From assembly GCA_001557505.1 (NCBI GenBank), contig LSAX01000001.1:992001-1056000 (forward strand): a DNA stretch of 64,000 bases, read 5' to 3'. The stretch comes from Reticulascus tulasneorum. Lineage: Eukaryota > Ascomycota > Sordariomycetes > Glomerellales > Reticulascaceae. Under the pieces are notes generated by a model that was given only the letters and a program-made list of their open reading frames with translations, had not been told where the DNA came from and searched no databases. Within the stretch, counting starts at the first letter, position 1. The number at the start of each line of letters is the position of its first letter. A program made the position numbers and the translations under genes. Shown here in pieces: positions 47,514-59,565 of this stretch.

Positions 47514-49023
47514 ATGCCTCCCAAAAAAGGCGTCCAAGAAGAGAAGATTCTCCTGGGCCGGCCCGGTAACAACTTGAAGAGTGGCATCGTGAGTGGCAGA
47601 GTGGCGTCCCCACACAATTAACTTTTAAGCTGATTTTGTGCAGGTCGGCCTTGCCAATGTCGGCAAATCGACTCTGTTCCAGGCCATCACCAAGAGTACC
47701 CTTGGAAACCCCGCTGTACGTGGCCGTCCTCTTGTTGCCCTATCATGTTGACGCGATGGCGCTGACACCATTAAGAACTTCCCGTACGCTACCATTGACC
47801 CCGAGGAGGCTCGTGTCATCGTCCCAGATGAGCGATATGACTGGCTAGTCGAGAAGTACAATCCAAAGTCGAGAGTCCCGGCCAATCTTACGGTCTATGA
47901 CATTGCTGGCTTGACCCGTGGTGCTTCTACTGGTGCCGGGCTAGGAAACGCCTTCTTGTCACACATCCGAGCAGTTGATGCTATCTTCCAGGTTGTACGG
48001 TCTTTTGATGATGCCGAGATCATTCACGTTGAGGGCGATGTGAACCCGACACGAGATCTAGATATCATTAGCGAGGAGTTGCGGCTAAAGGATATCGAGT
48101 TCGTCGAGAAGGCGCTCGAGAATCAGAAGAAGAAGACCAGAGGCGGCGGTCAAAGTCTCGAAATGAGGAAGGCCAAGGAGGAAGAGGCCACGATCGAGAA
48201 GCTTCTTGCGTGGTTGAATGATGGCAAGGACATTCGGAAAGGGAACTGGGCTCCAAAGGAGGTAAGACAGAGACCGCTCGTTTCTTACTCTTGATTCCCT
48301 GTTACCTGATGACAAAGGACCTATGGTCCGAACCTAATCCCAGCTCTTCGAATGCCTCACATACAACGCAGAGCGCATACTGAGATAAAAACCCCATTCT
48401 GATAACGACACTAAATCTTTTACTGCTTGTTGCACTATTTGTCAGTCACGGTATACTGACTGAAAACTCAGGTCGAAGTCATCAATCCTCTTTTCCTCCT
48501 GACGGCCAAACCGGTTGTCTACCTGGTGAACCTCTCCGAGAAAGATTTCATCAGGAAGAAGAACAAGCATCTGGCCAAAATCGCAGAATGGATTAAGGAG
48601 AATGCTTCTGGCGATCCCATCATTCCCATCTCAGTGTCTTTCGAGGAGCGGTTGACGCGCTTCGCAACCGAAGCTGAGTCAAAGGAGGAGCAGAAGAACG
48701 TCGGCGCGGAGTCGTCTTTGAACAAGATCGTCCTCCAGATGCGAAAGGTTCTCAACCTCGGCAGTTTCTTCACTGTCGGGACAGACGAGGTCCGGCAGTG
48801 GACAATCCGAAACGGAACAAAGGCACCGGGAGCAGCCGGCGTCATTCACACCGACTTTGAGAAGACGTTCATCCAGGCAATCGTGTACAACTTCAAGGTC
48901 CTTAAGGAGCTCGGCGATGAAGCTGAGGTGAAGGCGAAAGGGAAAATAATGACGAAGGGCAAGGACTATGTGGTCGAGGACGGAGACATTTTGCTCATCA
49001 AGGCCGGTGCGGCCAAGGGCTGA
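47514..49023 (+). CDS. OLA1: Obg-like ATPase OLA1 (YchF)
   Basis: Four exons: 47514-47588, 47644-47715, 47776-48261 and 48472-49023; all joins are in frame; 394 residues, the usual OLA1 length. G1 motif GLANVGKST at residues 27-35, a G2-like NFPYATIDPEEARV stretch, G3 DIAGLTRGAS, and a G4-like NLSEKD at the start of exon 4 in place of the canonical NKxD, the known reason OLA1 prefers ATP. A coiled-coil insertion (KKKTRGGG region) and the C-terminal TGS domain (about 300-385) are present. It is a cytosolic ATPase linked to translation and stress responses. The third intron (210 nt) is the longest of the gene. Confidence 0.96.
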
Positions 49024-49569
49024 GGAGCTAATATTGTATCACGGTCGTATTGCAATCGAAGATCTTGCTCCTCCATTGATGATTCTTCTCCTCACATTGT
49101 CTTCGTGCTCAAAACGCTCAGCAGTGATAAATGAAACTGCACCCAGCAGCCTCGCGAACATATATCTCGAATCCAATACCAACAGCTAAGCATTAGTGAA
49201 GTCAAATGTATTAACCCGACAGCCCACCCACCACCTTCCCCAAGTCGAACGAGCGAACAATCCCTGCCATGGTTCTGTGTGCACCGCAAAGTTGTAGAAT
49301 GCTGTCGGCAGACATGTCACACAAGATAGGCAAAAGGAGGAATGATACTTCAATGGTTCTTTTTGTAATTACAAGTAAATACCAAGTACATCTTGCACTG
49401 ATGAATACCGCCCATCATAAATCATCAACCCCCATCCACCATGGTCGCGTCCCGTCATCCCGCACATTAACCATCGGTATTATCTACTTATCGCAGCGAA
49501 TGGAACCAGCCATGCTGCTAATTTTCCCTATTTCCTTTTTAAACTCCTATGATTCCAATGGGGGCACGT
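49024..49569. other. Convergent intergenic gap
   Basis: The 3' ends of OLA1 and the following minus-strand gene meet here. No coding evidence. Confidence 0.5.
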
Positions 49570-51292
49570 TTAGCATCCGCCATATCTCACTCCGCGCTTC
49601 CCCAGCTCCTTTCTTCCGACGGGATCTTCGGGTAGCACCCATCCTCGGGCCCGCTTAGCCTCTCGCTTTTCGGCGAGTTGAGGCTGCGGCATCCAGTCAT
49701 CTCTGGGCAGGGCCTTCCGCCTTGTGCCCTCGGCTGGTGCGCCGATCTCGCTCTTCCAGTGCGCCTGGCCCATGGCGGGTTCATCGCCGGCCATCATGCA
49801 CAGACCCCACAGCGCAAGGCACGCTGTGAGTGGCATGTCGCTCTCTAGAGACGAGCCAAGCTCACCTTCGGGGGAGGCAGCAGCCAATTGCACGCTGGTC
49901 ACTTCCAGGTAGCCGAAATGAGGGGTCGTCTCGCCGCCATTGCGGACGATGACGAGCTCGATCTCGGTGAGGATGAAACCATACCTGCAGCCGTGCTCTC
50001 GCATGGCGTGGTGCAGAGCTGACAGGCCGCGGAGGTACTCGACACGCTTGATGTTGCCTTCTACGCGCATGCCGGTGTTGAAGCGGTCAAAGGAGCGGAC
50101 GAGACCGACGACGCGGGCAGTGGGCTTGCCGCCGAACATGGCTGCTGCGGAGGAAGACTCGCCAGCCGCATTGGCGATGAAGAGCAGATCTGCGAAAGCG
50201 TTGTTGGTCTTTGGCGCGAGGGAAAACTGAATGGCGCGGTTGGAGGAGATGGCAAGGGCGGAGTTGAGCTTGGGAAGGTAGTAGTTCGCATAGATGCTGT
50301 GGAGAGCTCCCTCTGTTTCGGGGTGGCGGCTGGATGGGGCCGGGGTGGGTAGAAGAGGGGCTGGCACGGGGCAAGAGAGGAGCCCTGATGCGCCTGGAAT
50401 GGAGAGAACGCTTGCGGCGTTGAATGATGTCCAGGGGCGGATTTGGCGGACGTCCCACCAGAAGTGCTTGGTGTGTGGGTCGCGGATGGGGAAGGAGATG
50501 TTCCGCACCAGAGATGGGGCGGGATTGGAGGCAGTGAGGTACTCCATGAGGGTGGTGCTTGGTGTTGGGTCTGGGGTGGCGGCCAGGCTCAGAGGAGAAG
50601 GCGCCCTTGGGACGTATGATGGGTACATGAACGTCTCAGGGGTCTGCTGTGACGATGCGGCTGCTGGCACGTAGGCGGGCATTTGGCGATAGGTAGGGAA
50701 GCCAAACTTCTCAATGGTGTTGTTGTCGACGCTGCAGGTTGATGCGCGGCGGGAGTGCATGCTGTCTTCGGCAAAGGAGACGGGAGAGCACAAGAGCGAA
50801 GAAGTTTGCTCCTCTGGCTGAGAGCAGAACGACATGTTCCAGTTGATGGTCTCCGGGTTTGTGAAGCTTCGCGCATGAGTTGGGCGGAATGTTGTTCGGG
50901 CCACAAATGATGGAGCTGGAGACGTCTTGGCGCGCTTTGGAGGCGACTCGATCGCCTGATCCTGGGAGCGGATCTTGGGCAGGAGGAGAGGTCCATGCTG
51001 GCGGATGGGAGGAGATGCGCGACTCGGGGTTGTCATGCGGGTGCTGACAGAGTCTGGCGACGACTCGGCAGCCGAGACCATGGAGTAGACGGAGCCATGA
51101 GAGCTGGAGCGGGAATGACCAGCATTGTATGGGATCTCAAGCAGAGAGGGGTCAAACGAGAAGTTTGGTGGTGTTGAGGGCTCGCATGAGGGGAAAGCGA
51201 AGTCAAAAGAAATATCCGCTGCCAGACTGCTTGTAAGTTAGCAAAGCTGATCCCCAAGAAGGGCGAAAGCCGCGGGAGCCATACGTGGACAT
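49570..51292 (-). CDS. Conserved-looking protein of unknown function
   Basis: Exons are 51285-51292, an 8-nt first exon (ATGTCCAC), and 49570-51226 on the minus strand; 554 residues. The tiny exon is inferred because the long frame opens with ADISFDFAFP but has no Met until residue 53, and a GTATGG donor plus a CAAGCAG acceptor join it exactly. Residues 1-215 are Ser/Pro-rich and probably disordered (SSSHGSVYSM, PPKRAK). Residues 240-490 look globular (LHSIYANYYLPKLNSALAIS, VVGLVRSFDRF, VEYLRGLSALHHAMREHGC, GFILTEIELVIVRNGG). The tail is basic. I do not recognise a named domain; a nuclear role is only a guess from the basic patches. Confidence 0.75.
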
Positions 51293-51446
51293 GATGAGTT
51301 TTCGGGATGTGTCCGTGCTAGACAGACACGATTATGGTATTATAGACAAGAGCAAGAAGGAGGCCGGCTCCAATGTGATGATGGGGGGGATGAGATGCCG
51401 TGAAGCGGAAGGGCTGCGTCAACACCGACCCTGAGATCTAATAGAC

Positions 51447-51451
51447 AAGAG

Positions 51452-51482
<31 letters not shown>
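51447..51482. repeat. (GA)n microsatellite
   Basis: A run of about 17 AG dinucleotides in the 5' flank of the minus-strand gene ending at 51292; read on that gene's strand it is a (CT)n tract. Confidence 0.9.
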
Positions 51483-51490
<8 letters not shown>

Positions 51491-52394
51491 GAAGAGGGAG
51501 AGAGGTGAAGCGATTGGAGACTGTTGAAGCTATCCTGGAGGACTGAAGCAACAAGAGATGGAAAACCAAGAGAAAGGTGTGGGGGAGGAGGGCAGCTCTT
51601 ATCCTTCCTTGAGGATTGGAGCCCAATGGCCGGTGATGCGGCGGCACTCGCATCGATTCCATAGTGAATGGAGGTAGATGGGGGGAGTGTGGTAGGTCGG
51701 TCGCGGTCATCCACGCCGGGACCCACGCTTACACGAACGACACGGGAAAAGGAAAAAGGCGACACGGGGTGGTGTGTGGATCACGAAGCGAACAAGAACG
51801 TGAAAGACGACGATATTTTGGCGTGGGCCCGAAATAAAAAACCTGAAACGCGGAGATTTTTCTTGTACGTCAGGTATCGAGCCTGTATCAGCCCGATGGC
51901 CATTCGCTGGGCCGGGTCAAGATGCGGTCGGGGGTGGGCATATGGTGGTGTGGTGTGGTGTGGTGGTTGTGGTCGAGAGGTCCAAAGGCCATATGAGGCG
52001 AAGCAGGGAGAGAGACGAGATGCGCGGGAACAGGCGCTCATTCGTCCCGCGGCATCGCACTGTGCGCTTATACCGGATCTTCGCGGGACATTACAGTGCA
52101 GATGCCGCCATGCCGCACACGGGGCAGCAAATGTCCCACCCTCATCTGCAACTGCTACTTGCTGCTCCATCTGTAAAAGACAGGAAATGCGGTACCCACA
52201 CACCTTTCGAACAAATTCTGGGGTTTGGCAGCTTCCTGCAAGCTTCTCGCAACTGACTGGTCAGAAGGCAAAAGCTCCATCTAGCGGGTGGGGGAGAGAA
52301 TGGAAGGGAACAAAGCCCAAATAGGGTACCCTTGCACTTGCAGGGCGTCTGTGACTCATTCATTTTTAGACACATGGCAGGCAGTACTTCGCAG

Positions 52395-52421
52395 TAGAGA
52401 GAGAGAGAGAGAGAGAGAGAG
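52395..52421. repeat. (GA)n microsatellite
   Basis: A run of about 13 GA dinucleotides, a second such tract about 0.9 kb further upstream of the same gene. Confidence 0.85.
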
Positions 52422-54489
52422 GGAACACCAGCAAAAGCATAATGCCTGAGTGCTGCATTAGTGCCTCCTCGTCTGTTCAATGACGATTGAGGCGCCAAAC
52501 GCGGTGGGGGCCTGGGGAATTCCCTCATTCGACGCGTGTTTCTGCTTCTTCCTGCGCTGCTTGGTCGCGTGGGCGAACGAGAACGTCGCGACGTGCACGA
52601 GGGCATTCGCAATTCGCAGAAACGGCTCGTCAGTCGAGTAAGGACGTGATGCCTCATGCGGGAGAGTTGCACTCGACTGCTTTTGCCAGCGCATTCGCGG
52701 ATCATGCGCGCTGCTCGCCCCCAGCTCTCTCCCCTTCCTTTCTGTCCTGTCTCTCTGTCCGTCGTCTGTCTCTTACACTCTCTCACGTCCACTCCGTCCG
52801 CGGAACCGCCTCACTTCCCTTCTCCGTCCCCTCTCGCGCCTGTCCGTCCTCCTCCTCTAACCCATACTATTTTTGTCGCTTACTACGCTACACTCAATCA
52901 GCCGACCATTCTCCATCCGCCATCGGCTCCCTCGGCCCATTACCCTCGTCTCCTCAAATCTCTCAAAGCGAGCGGCAACTGAGATTACACCTAAAACCCC
53001 CTCTCCCTTCCGCTGTCAAGCGGCAGCGTAGCAGAGAGAATAAGCGTAATACAGGCGACCAAACAGCCGCCTCAAACCGGGGTAAGCCCTAATTACCGCC
53101 GGCGGCTACAAATTTTCAAATGAGGGCGCTTGCAGAAAATGAAGGTTGAGACGAAAATCAATCGGCTCCCTCAGACAGGAGGAGCTTATTTCGTGTCTGG
53201 GCTCCGGGCCGCGTATCATGGGACTGTTACGGGAAATTGCTTCAGGGCATCTTTAGCGGCCAGCCTGTACCCGCTACAGCGCCTGCCTGCCCTAGCCGAG
53301 GCCCGGTCCCACCAAGTCCAGGTCCCCCATGACGCTGTAAGGGACCGTCCACTGACCCTGGAGAAACGGGTCAGCGACAGCGGGTGAGCGGCAAGCAAAT
53401 TAGGTGCGACAGCGTCCGACGCTGCCGATTCGCGAGACGACGGGAGAGAGGGCAGCGTCTGTCTTAGGTAAGTCGGGTAAGGAGATTCGCGGCCTTGCAC
53501 AGCCGCACAGCCAGTCTCGAAGTCGGCGCGTAACCTCTCTGAACAGGCGCCACACGGGCGCGAGCCTCGTTTCTCGCCTTCTCGTCCATTTCCACTTCGG
53601 TCCTCTCCCCCCTTCCCGCCGCCTGATTGGCCGATGAGCACGCGCCAACACCCCAGCCAATCTCGACGCGCTGTCGATCCTCACCGTCCAATCGGGAGCC
53701 CGCATGCCCACCTCCTCAAATCCACGACCGTGTCTGAACCGGCTCATTGGCCACCGTGGTCTGGCCAGAACCCGGGTTTTGGCAGCATGTTTCACGAAGG
53801 CGTTCGTTTCGAGATCCATCGTCCTCCCGTATGGACGAACAATGACTCACAACTGGACCCTGTGCCTATGCCTTTTCTCTAGTCTTGCATAAGTGCGGAG
53901 CCCCGGCACTTCGGGTCTGCCACAGCGGACCTGTCGGAAAAGTCGGGTGGCTGGTTACTCTGCTGTCTTACGACGCTCGCGATGCAGGAGGGAGGGGCTC
54001 TTTGCTCTCCCAAATGCCATGCAAGATAGACGGATAGATAAAACAAGGCTGGATGCTGGCGATCGACTGCACTGCCACTGCCACCGAGCTGCATGTCCTT
54101 GTCGCTCATCGCCAAATGGCATTTATCATTAACCTGCTCTACTAGACTCCCCCGATTCCCAGTTCGGTTCCCACTTGTATACTCTGGTTTTCTATGCCCG
54201 CTTCATGAAGCCGGTGATGCACACGACACCTGCCCCATCTAGTATCCCATGCCAAGGCAGCCCAAAAAGGGTATCCATCAACAAGAACTTCGCAAAATGT
54301 GAAAAATGTGCCTCATGCAGGTGACCACACCTGACGGGCTTGACTACCGTCAACCGGTGCAACCAGTCAGAGTTGACGATGCTTAAGACGCGTCGCAACT
54401 CTCATACCACGCGTCGTGGATGGTGTTGAGCATCATCCAGGCAACCACCCAGCGCACGCATTCCGGAGTTCGCCACCCTCGTCGTGAGC

Positions 54490-57400
54490 TCAACCATCGC
54501 TCGGTCCATCTCGCGGTGTGCCGCCCTCCGTCGGGTGACTCACTGAGCCACTGGTCGAGATCGCCTTGGACGCATTCCCTTCTCTCAGTTTACGCAGTGC
54601 TCTCGACATTCCCTCTAACCGCATCCGCTCCTGGATGACCATACCCTTTGCAAACTCCCTGATGGCTGCCCTCCCCATCCTCTCGTGGAGATCTTGCCAC
54701 CCAGCCAGCTCGCCAGCCACCACCTGTTGTGAGTAACGGAGCTCCCTTGCCAGGTTGTCCACTTGCTCCTGAGATTGGCGCGCCTTCTCCTCCTTTTCCT
54801 CATTCATACGCTGTCTTGTGTCATCCAAAAGACCAAGTGGCCATCTTGACGATCGGTTGAGAGAATTGTAATTCCTTTCGACCGCCTTCCGTGCGGCGCT
54901 TATCTGTGACACTAACGCCGGAGGCCGAGAGAGGGCTGAGAGAAGTGCATGGATTGTCGCCTGCAGAGCGATGAGGGTAGTGTGGAAAATGACATGAGGG
55001 TTTGATTGGGTTTGTGCTAAAGTTTTCACGTACGACTCGAGCGCCGTGATATGCGACGCTGGAAGGTATTGAATAGTCGATACTGCTCGGTGAAGAAGGG
55101 CCGAGGCGTCATGGAGGTCTTGTAGAGTATGTTAGGCAACGATACGGGAGTAGTGGGATCTTGCAGCGACTTACCAGATGCGACGACTCCAACACCATTC
55201 GCCCGTCTTGCCACGCGCTTTGTCGAGCGATTGACACTCCGGACCATCTCTCTTGCATGATCAACAAACTGCTCTACCTCGCGAACATCCTCAAGCGGCT
55301 CGAACTCATCGCGGACCTTCTCGGCTCGAGTTTCTGCTTTCAGCTTACTGCGCTGCTCCATCATGTCCAACTGGATATCAGGGACCAGAAAGAACTCCCA
55401 GAGCATCTCGTGTGTCGAGAATGTAGGGTGAGTCAGCATAATCTTGAGAAACCAATCTGCTCGAATTTGAATATCCCTCAAGACTGCTCGTGATGGCTTC
55501 GACGGGATCTGGAAGGGTGACCGAGCGCCTGAAACTGCTGGAACCCATGATGCAGGATGTTCGAGAGCGAGCAGGCTGGACAGATGCTCGAAATCTGTGA
55601 GGGACCGCCGACTAGTCGTAACCGTGTAACTCATATGATCAGCGGGCGCCGCAGATTTGAGCACCAGGCGTATCGTGGCATCCTCGACGAAAAAGGCTCT
55701 CACAACGCCAGTAATCCGTGCATCCAGCCCAGGTGGCATGCTGAAGAGCGCCAGGTCATCGATTTTGTTCCTTACCTCATCGTCCTTTGCCAATTCCACA
55801 GCGGTTAGGCCCCTCAATTCTTTAGCCGCGACGTCTACTCGCGGGTCCACAAACAAGGCCCTCACCATGTCCAGCCTGCCATACTTGCTAGCGACCATGA
55901 GGGATGTGAATTTCTTTTCATTAGTTGCATTGACGTCGACATCGCATTGCTGCAGGATCCTCAGCGCTAATTGCGGATCGTTGACAATGTGAAGCAGTGT
56001 GTTCCCCTTGGTGTCAACGTGGCTGTCAATGTGAAGCGGCTGCCCGTCATGTTGCGCTTCCGTGGCCGCGTCTAGGCCGGCCTCCACCATTTCATGGTAA
56101 TGCCCATGGTCATACGACCGGCAGAGCGCGAACAGAGGCGTCTGGCCATTTTTATCTTTTTGCCGCCAAGGAACTAATTTCCCAACGCGGCTTATGAGAA
56201 ACGGTGCGTGGAACAGGTAATGGGCGAAGCTGCGACCCCAAATATCTTGCAGCGCAAAGTACTGCGTAATTTCATACTTGCTTGCCCCGGTCATGATGAG
56301 ATCAAGGATGATGCCAATCAGCTCTGCGTGGCCAATTTGGACAGCAGCGCTTAGCAGAGTAGTATCTTCATTATTGATGTCATCCAGGACTGTTTGCACC
56401 GTGTAGTACTCGTTTAACGATAGCAGGTATCGCAGCACCTCTGGCCGTTCGTGCTGTACCGCCATCATGAGCACAGATTCGCCGAAAAGATCGTGCGTTT
56501 GTGACAGTCGTTCAACCGAAATGTCCCCCTCGAGAGCACTTCCAATTGTACCTACACTCATTGTCCGCGAGCGATATGACAGTTCCGAGCCACTGGACAT
56601 ACTCCTAGTGTCCAGGGCGACCTTCTTGACTCGCTTAGTTGGAGGTAAAGGAAACTCAAGCTCGGAGTCGCTATCATCTACCTGGAACGGGAAGACATGA
56701 CTAAGGTCTGAACCCAAGGAGAACCGTTCTGATGAGCTCAATGTTGTGGACGACCGTCTTGACGTTGATCCGTTTGCAAAGCTCCAACTACTGGATGGCC
56801 GACGGCTCATCTTCGGCGACTCGTAAATATCTTCGTCATCATCAAATACGTTGGAGTTCGGTTCCAAAATTCGCTTCAGTTCTTGTAATTCTCCCTTGGA
56901 AGTGGCGTCCCAAAGAGCCTTGTTACGACGGCTGGCTCGTCGTAGCCCTGCTGAGTCCATTGCGAGGTAGGCTAGAACTGCTTCGAAGGTACTCAGCGCG
57001 TATCCTATCTCGCCATTATCCACATCGTCAATGAAGATGAAATGGCGAATGTAAATCAGTCGAGCTTGCAGATGCCGTACTTGTGCGCGGATCACCACAA
57101 ACAGTAGCAAAGACACGAGCGTATCAGCATTGAAGGTAAGCGTATGCTTCTCTGAAGAGGAAGAAGCGGTCGGGTTCAACGCAGCTTTCGATGAGTCCGT
57201 CAACTGAGTGACTGTCTTCATTGTGGACAATAGCAGGTCCATCATTTCCTGCGGGCTTAGCGAGTTGTTCATTTTCTTGAACTCCTCCACAGCCAAGCCG
57301 AGCTGGATTGTAAGCTCATGTTTTCCTCTTGATCCGCCCTGTATGGGGATTCCCAGCTGTGAGACGTCGATAAACTCCATCTGCCTGATCTTGGCTTCCA

Positions 57401-58515
57401 GTTCCAGATCATAAGGCCGCTTCAGCGTGCTCAGTCGGGGGAACAGAAGGCTATGCACATTCTCCGTAACGTAGCGCTCGATCAACCTCTCAACCAAGGG
57501 TCCGGTTAATTCTGTTGTGGCGCCAAGTAGAGATAGTTGTTGCTTGTCGACGCTTTGGAAGAGGTCAATAGCGGCCGTCACCGCTGTCTCAAGAGACGTC
57601 CTCATGATATCCTCATCATCCTCGGCGTAAAAGTTCTCAGTGACGTGCAGTCCATTAGGCACATGCTCTCTACCCTTATTCGCAGACATGCTGTTCGACC
57701 TGGCTTTCTTCATAGCGGCAGCGATCGGTCCATCAGGCTCCGGGTCAGGGATGGTCGAGGCGGATGGTGGCGGCGGCAGCGGTCTTTCAAAAATGATCGT
57801 AAACTCCCGAAAAAGCTTCTCCAAACCAGGCTGCATTTGCCTGGCTATAATTGGGAAGTGATTAAGCAGCTCTTGGAAGTTTTTGACATCTTTCTTTCGT
57901 GGAGCGACCGTGCTCTCGTTGGATTCGGCCAGAGCGGATCGGCTTTGCTCGATTGCCTTCTTCTTTGCCACACCTTCCACCAGTATTGCGGGTATTATCT
58001 TAATATCTTCCCAAGCTCCAACTAGCGGCCTCGAGATGTAGTAGATAAGCCATTGTCGCGGTTCAAGGTCATCCGGATACCATGTAGAATCGTTCAGCAG
58101 TTGGGCTTGCGCCAAACTTTTGAATCCTGTTGCTCTTCCGTTAGCATGATTCCGCCCCGGGGACGGTGTTCTCGTGGTTACCCTTATTGCTGTACACGTA
58201 GGCATCTTTGATGACGACACTGCGACCATTAACCGTTGTATACTGCCGCGCCTTCCCCCTCATCTCGCGGAGATTCTGTGCGCCATCCTTCCCTCCCGCG
58301 ATCGTAGCATTCGCGCTCGGTATTCGGAGCACATGGCTTGCTAAGAATTCCTCAGAGCTAATAACCTCCTGGGAGGGAGATCCGCTCTCAGTTTCGCGGG
58401 AGGTGAGGAGGACATCGGTTGTCGGGACAAGGAGAATGTGGTGGTGGACAGGTGTACACTGAGACGGCAGAGAGCTCTTGAAGAAAGCTGCGAGGAATGG
58501 GTTTAAGGGTTGCAT
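54490..58515 (-). CDS. VPS9-ankyrin-PX protein, VARP/Vrl1-like
   Basis: Three exons on the minus strand: 58182-58515, 55175-58126 and 54490-55118; the 55- and 56-nt introns keep the frame; 1304 residues. The N-terminal MQPLNPFLAAFFKSS is conserved in fungal relatives. The VPS9 domain spans about 270-500 (LVERLIERYVTENVHSLLFP, ADTLVSLLLFVVIRAQVRHLQ-type core, NGEIGYALSTFEAVLAYL). Ankyrin repeats run at about 670-910 (ESVLMMAVQHERPEVLRYL, TTLLSAAVQIGHAELIGIIL, NTLLHIVNDPQLALRIL, TSLMVASKYGRLDMVRAL). A PX-like region follows at about 930-1050 and a C-terminal coiled coil to the end. VPS9 domains activate Rab5-type GTPases on endosomes; human ANKRD27 (VARP) and yeast Vrl1 have this architecture. 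The third exon is required for the coiled coil. Confidence 0.93.
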
Positions 58516-59565
58516 TCATTCGACTCGTGCCGATAACTCCTCTCCGGCCTCCCTGGCGAGGAGCCAGGATTGCAGGACAATCAGCAAATCCAGTGATTGG
58601 TCGAAGGGAGAAAGATTGGCCTGGCGCGAACGTTACGTGGACGATATCGATCGATCAATCAAGAGGCCGAAGAGGTACTGCAGGTCGCCAGGGTAATCAA
58701 TTCGTGCGCAACCACAAGAGGCAGCGTTGAAAGGCGGAGGGGATGACACGCAACAGATATCGCGTACTCTAGGTAAGGTAAGGTAAATGGTGATGTGGAC
58801 CTTACTGGGACTGACCTCATCCCGCGCGGACCTAGGATTTGATGGAGCCCTTGCCAGCTTACGGCGATCCCCTTTCCACGCAAGGCGGCCCTGGTGGCCC
58901 CACCCTTTCGAACCGGGACCCAATCCGCGCTCATCCACGCGAGCGGAATGCGGTATAATGTTTTACCGGCTCACATGCAGAGTTGCAATGTTCAGCGCAA
59001 CGACCCAGTACTCACAAAGAGACGATATCTTTGTCACATGTTGCTGATGGCTTTGTCGAGTTTTAAACAGCCGAATACTTGCACGTGTGTTAATAGCTAC
59101 CTCCAACAATGGGTATGGATAAATTCACAGCAAAAACCATACGTATCTCAAATCCGCTGTTTGTAGAGCGAGCAGCTTGTTAAAGACCACGTCAAAGCTC
59201 GTGATGTAAAATTATGCTGGATCCCATGCATTTGAGTTGAAGGCTGTCAGGAGAATCCAAGGTTTCTTTTATCTGATTTCATCTTGGCATGGGCTCTCCT
59301 CCATTTTACCCGGCTGAAAAGTTCATCGTGCAAAAGCCGCGAGGCTGAGGCCGTGGGGGCGGATCTTGGTAGGAGACCATGTCGTGATTGGGTCAATTTT
59401 GTTTGGGTGTTATCAGTCTCCAATCAGCGTTATGCGCATCTGCGCATCAGCCAGGCTGTAGATTTTTGCCAGCCCCCGTTTATACATCAGGTGAAAGTTT
59501 TGTCCTCCAGACTGGTTAACACCGTCTTCACGCTTGATTTGCTTATACCAGCGCCGAAACACCGA
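58516..59565. other. Divergent intergenic region
   Basis: Between the VARP-like gene (minus) and the WD40-C2H2 gene (plus). It contains the left copy of an imperfect direct repeat (59279-59318). No other gene is seen. Confidence 0.5.
59279..59318. repeat. Left copy of a 40-bp direct repeat
   Basis: It begins tcatcttggcatgggctctc and matches 62871-62912 with one indel and few substitutions (about 90% by eye). The two copies bracket the WD40-C2H2 gene in the same orientation. Confidence 0.6.

Larger units (their letters stand above)
51293..54489. other. 3.2-kb gene-poor stretch with repeats
   Basis: Many short frames on both strands overlap without domains. A C/T-rich leader-like tract at about 52730-52980, two (GA)n microsatellites at 51447-51482 and 52395-52421, and CpG-rich sequence at 53260-53760 are the notable items. 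It probably carries long 5' regions of the gene to its left; an unrecognised or non-coding gene cannot be excluded. Confidence 0.5.

Noticed and set aside
52487..53092. Open frame of 201 codons in the pyrimidine-rich tract
   Set aside because: It is an effect of C/T-rich low-complexity sequence, overlaps other frames of equal length and has no domain.
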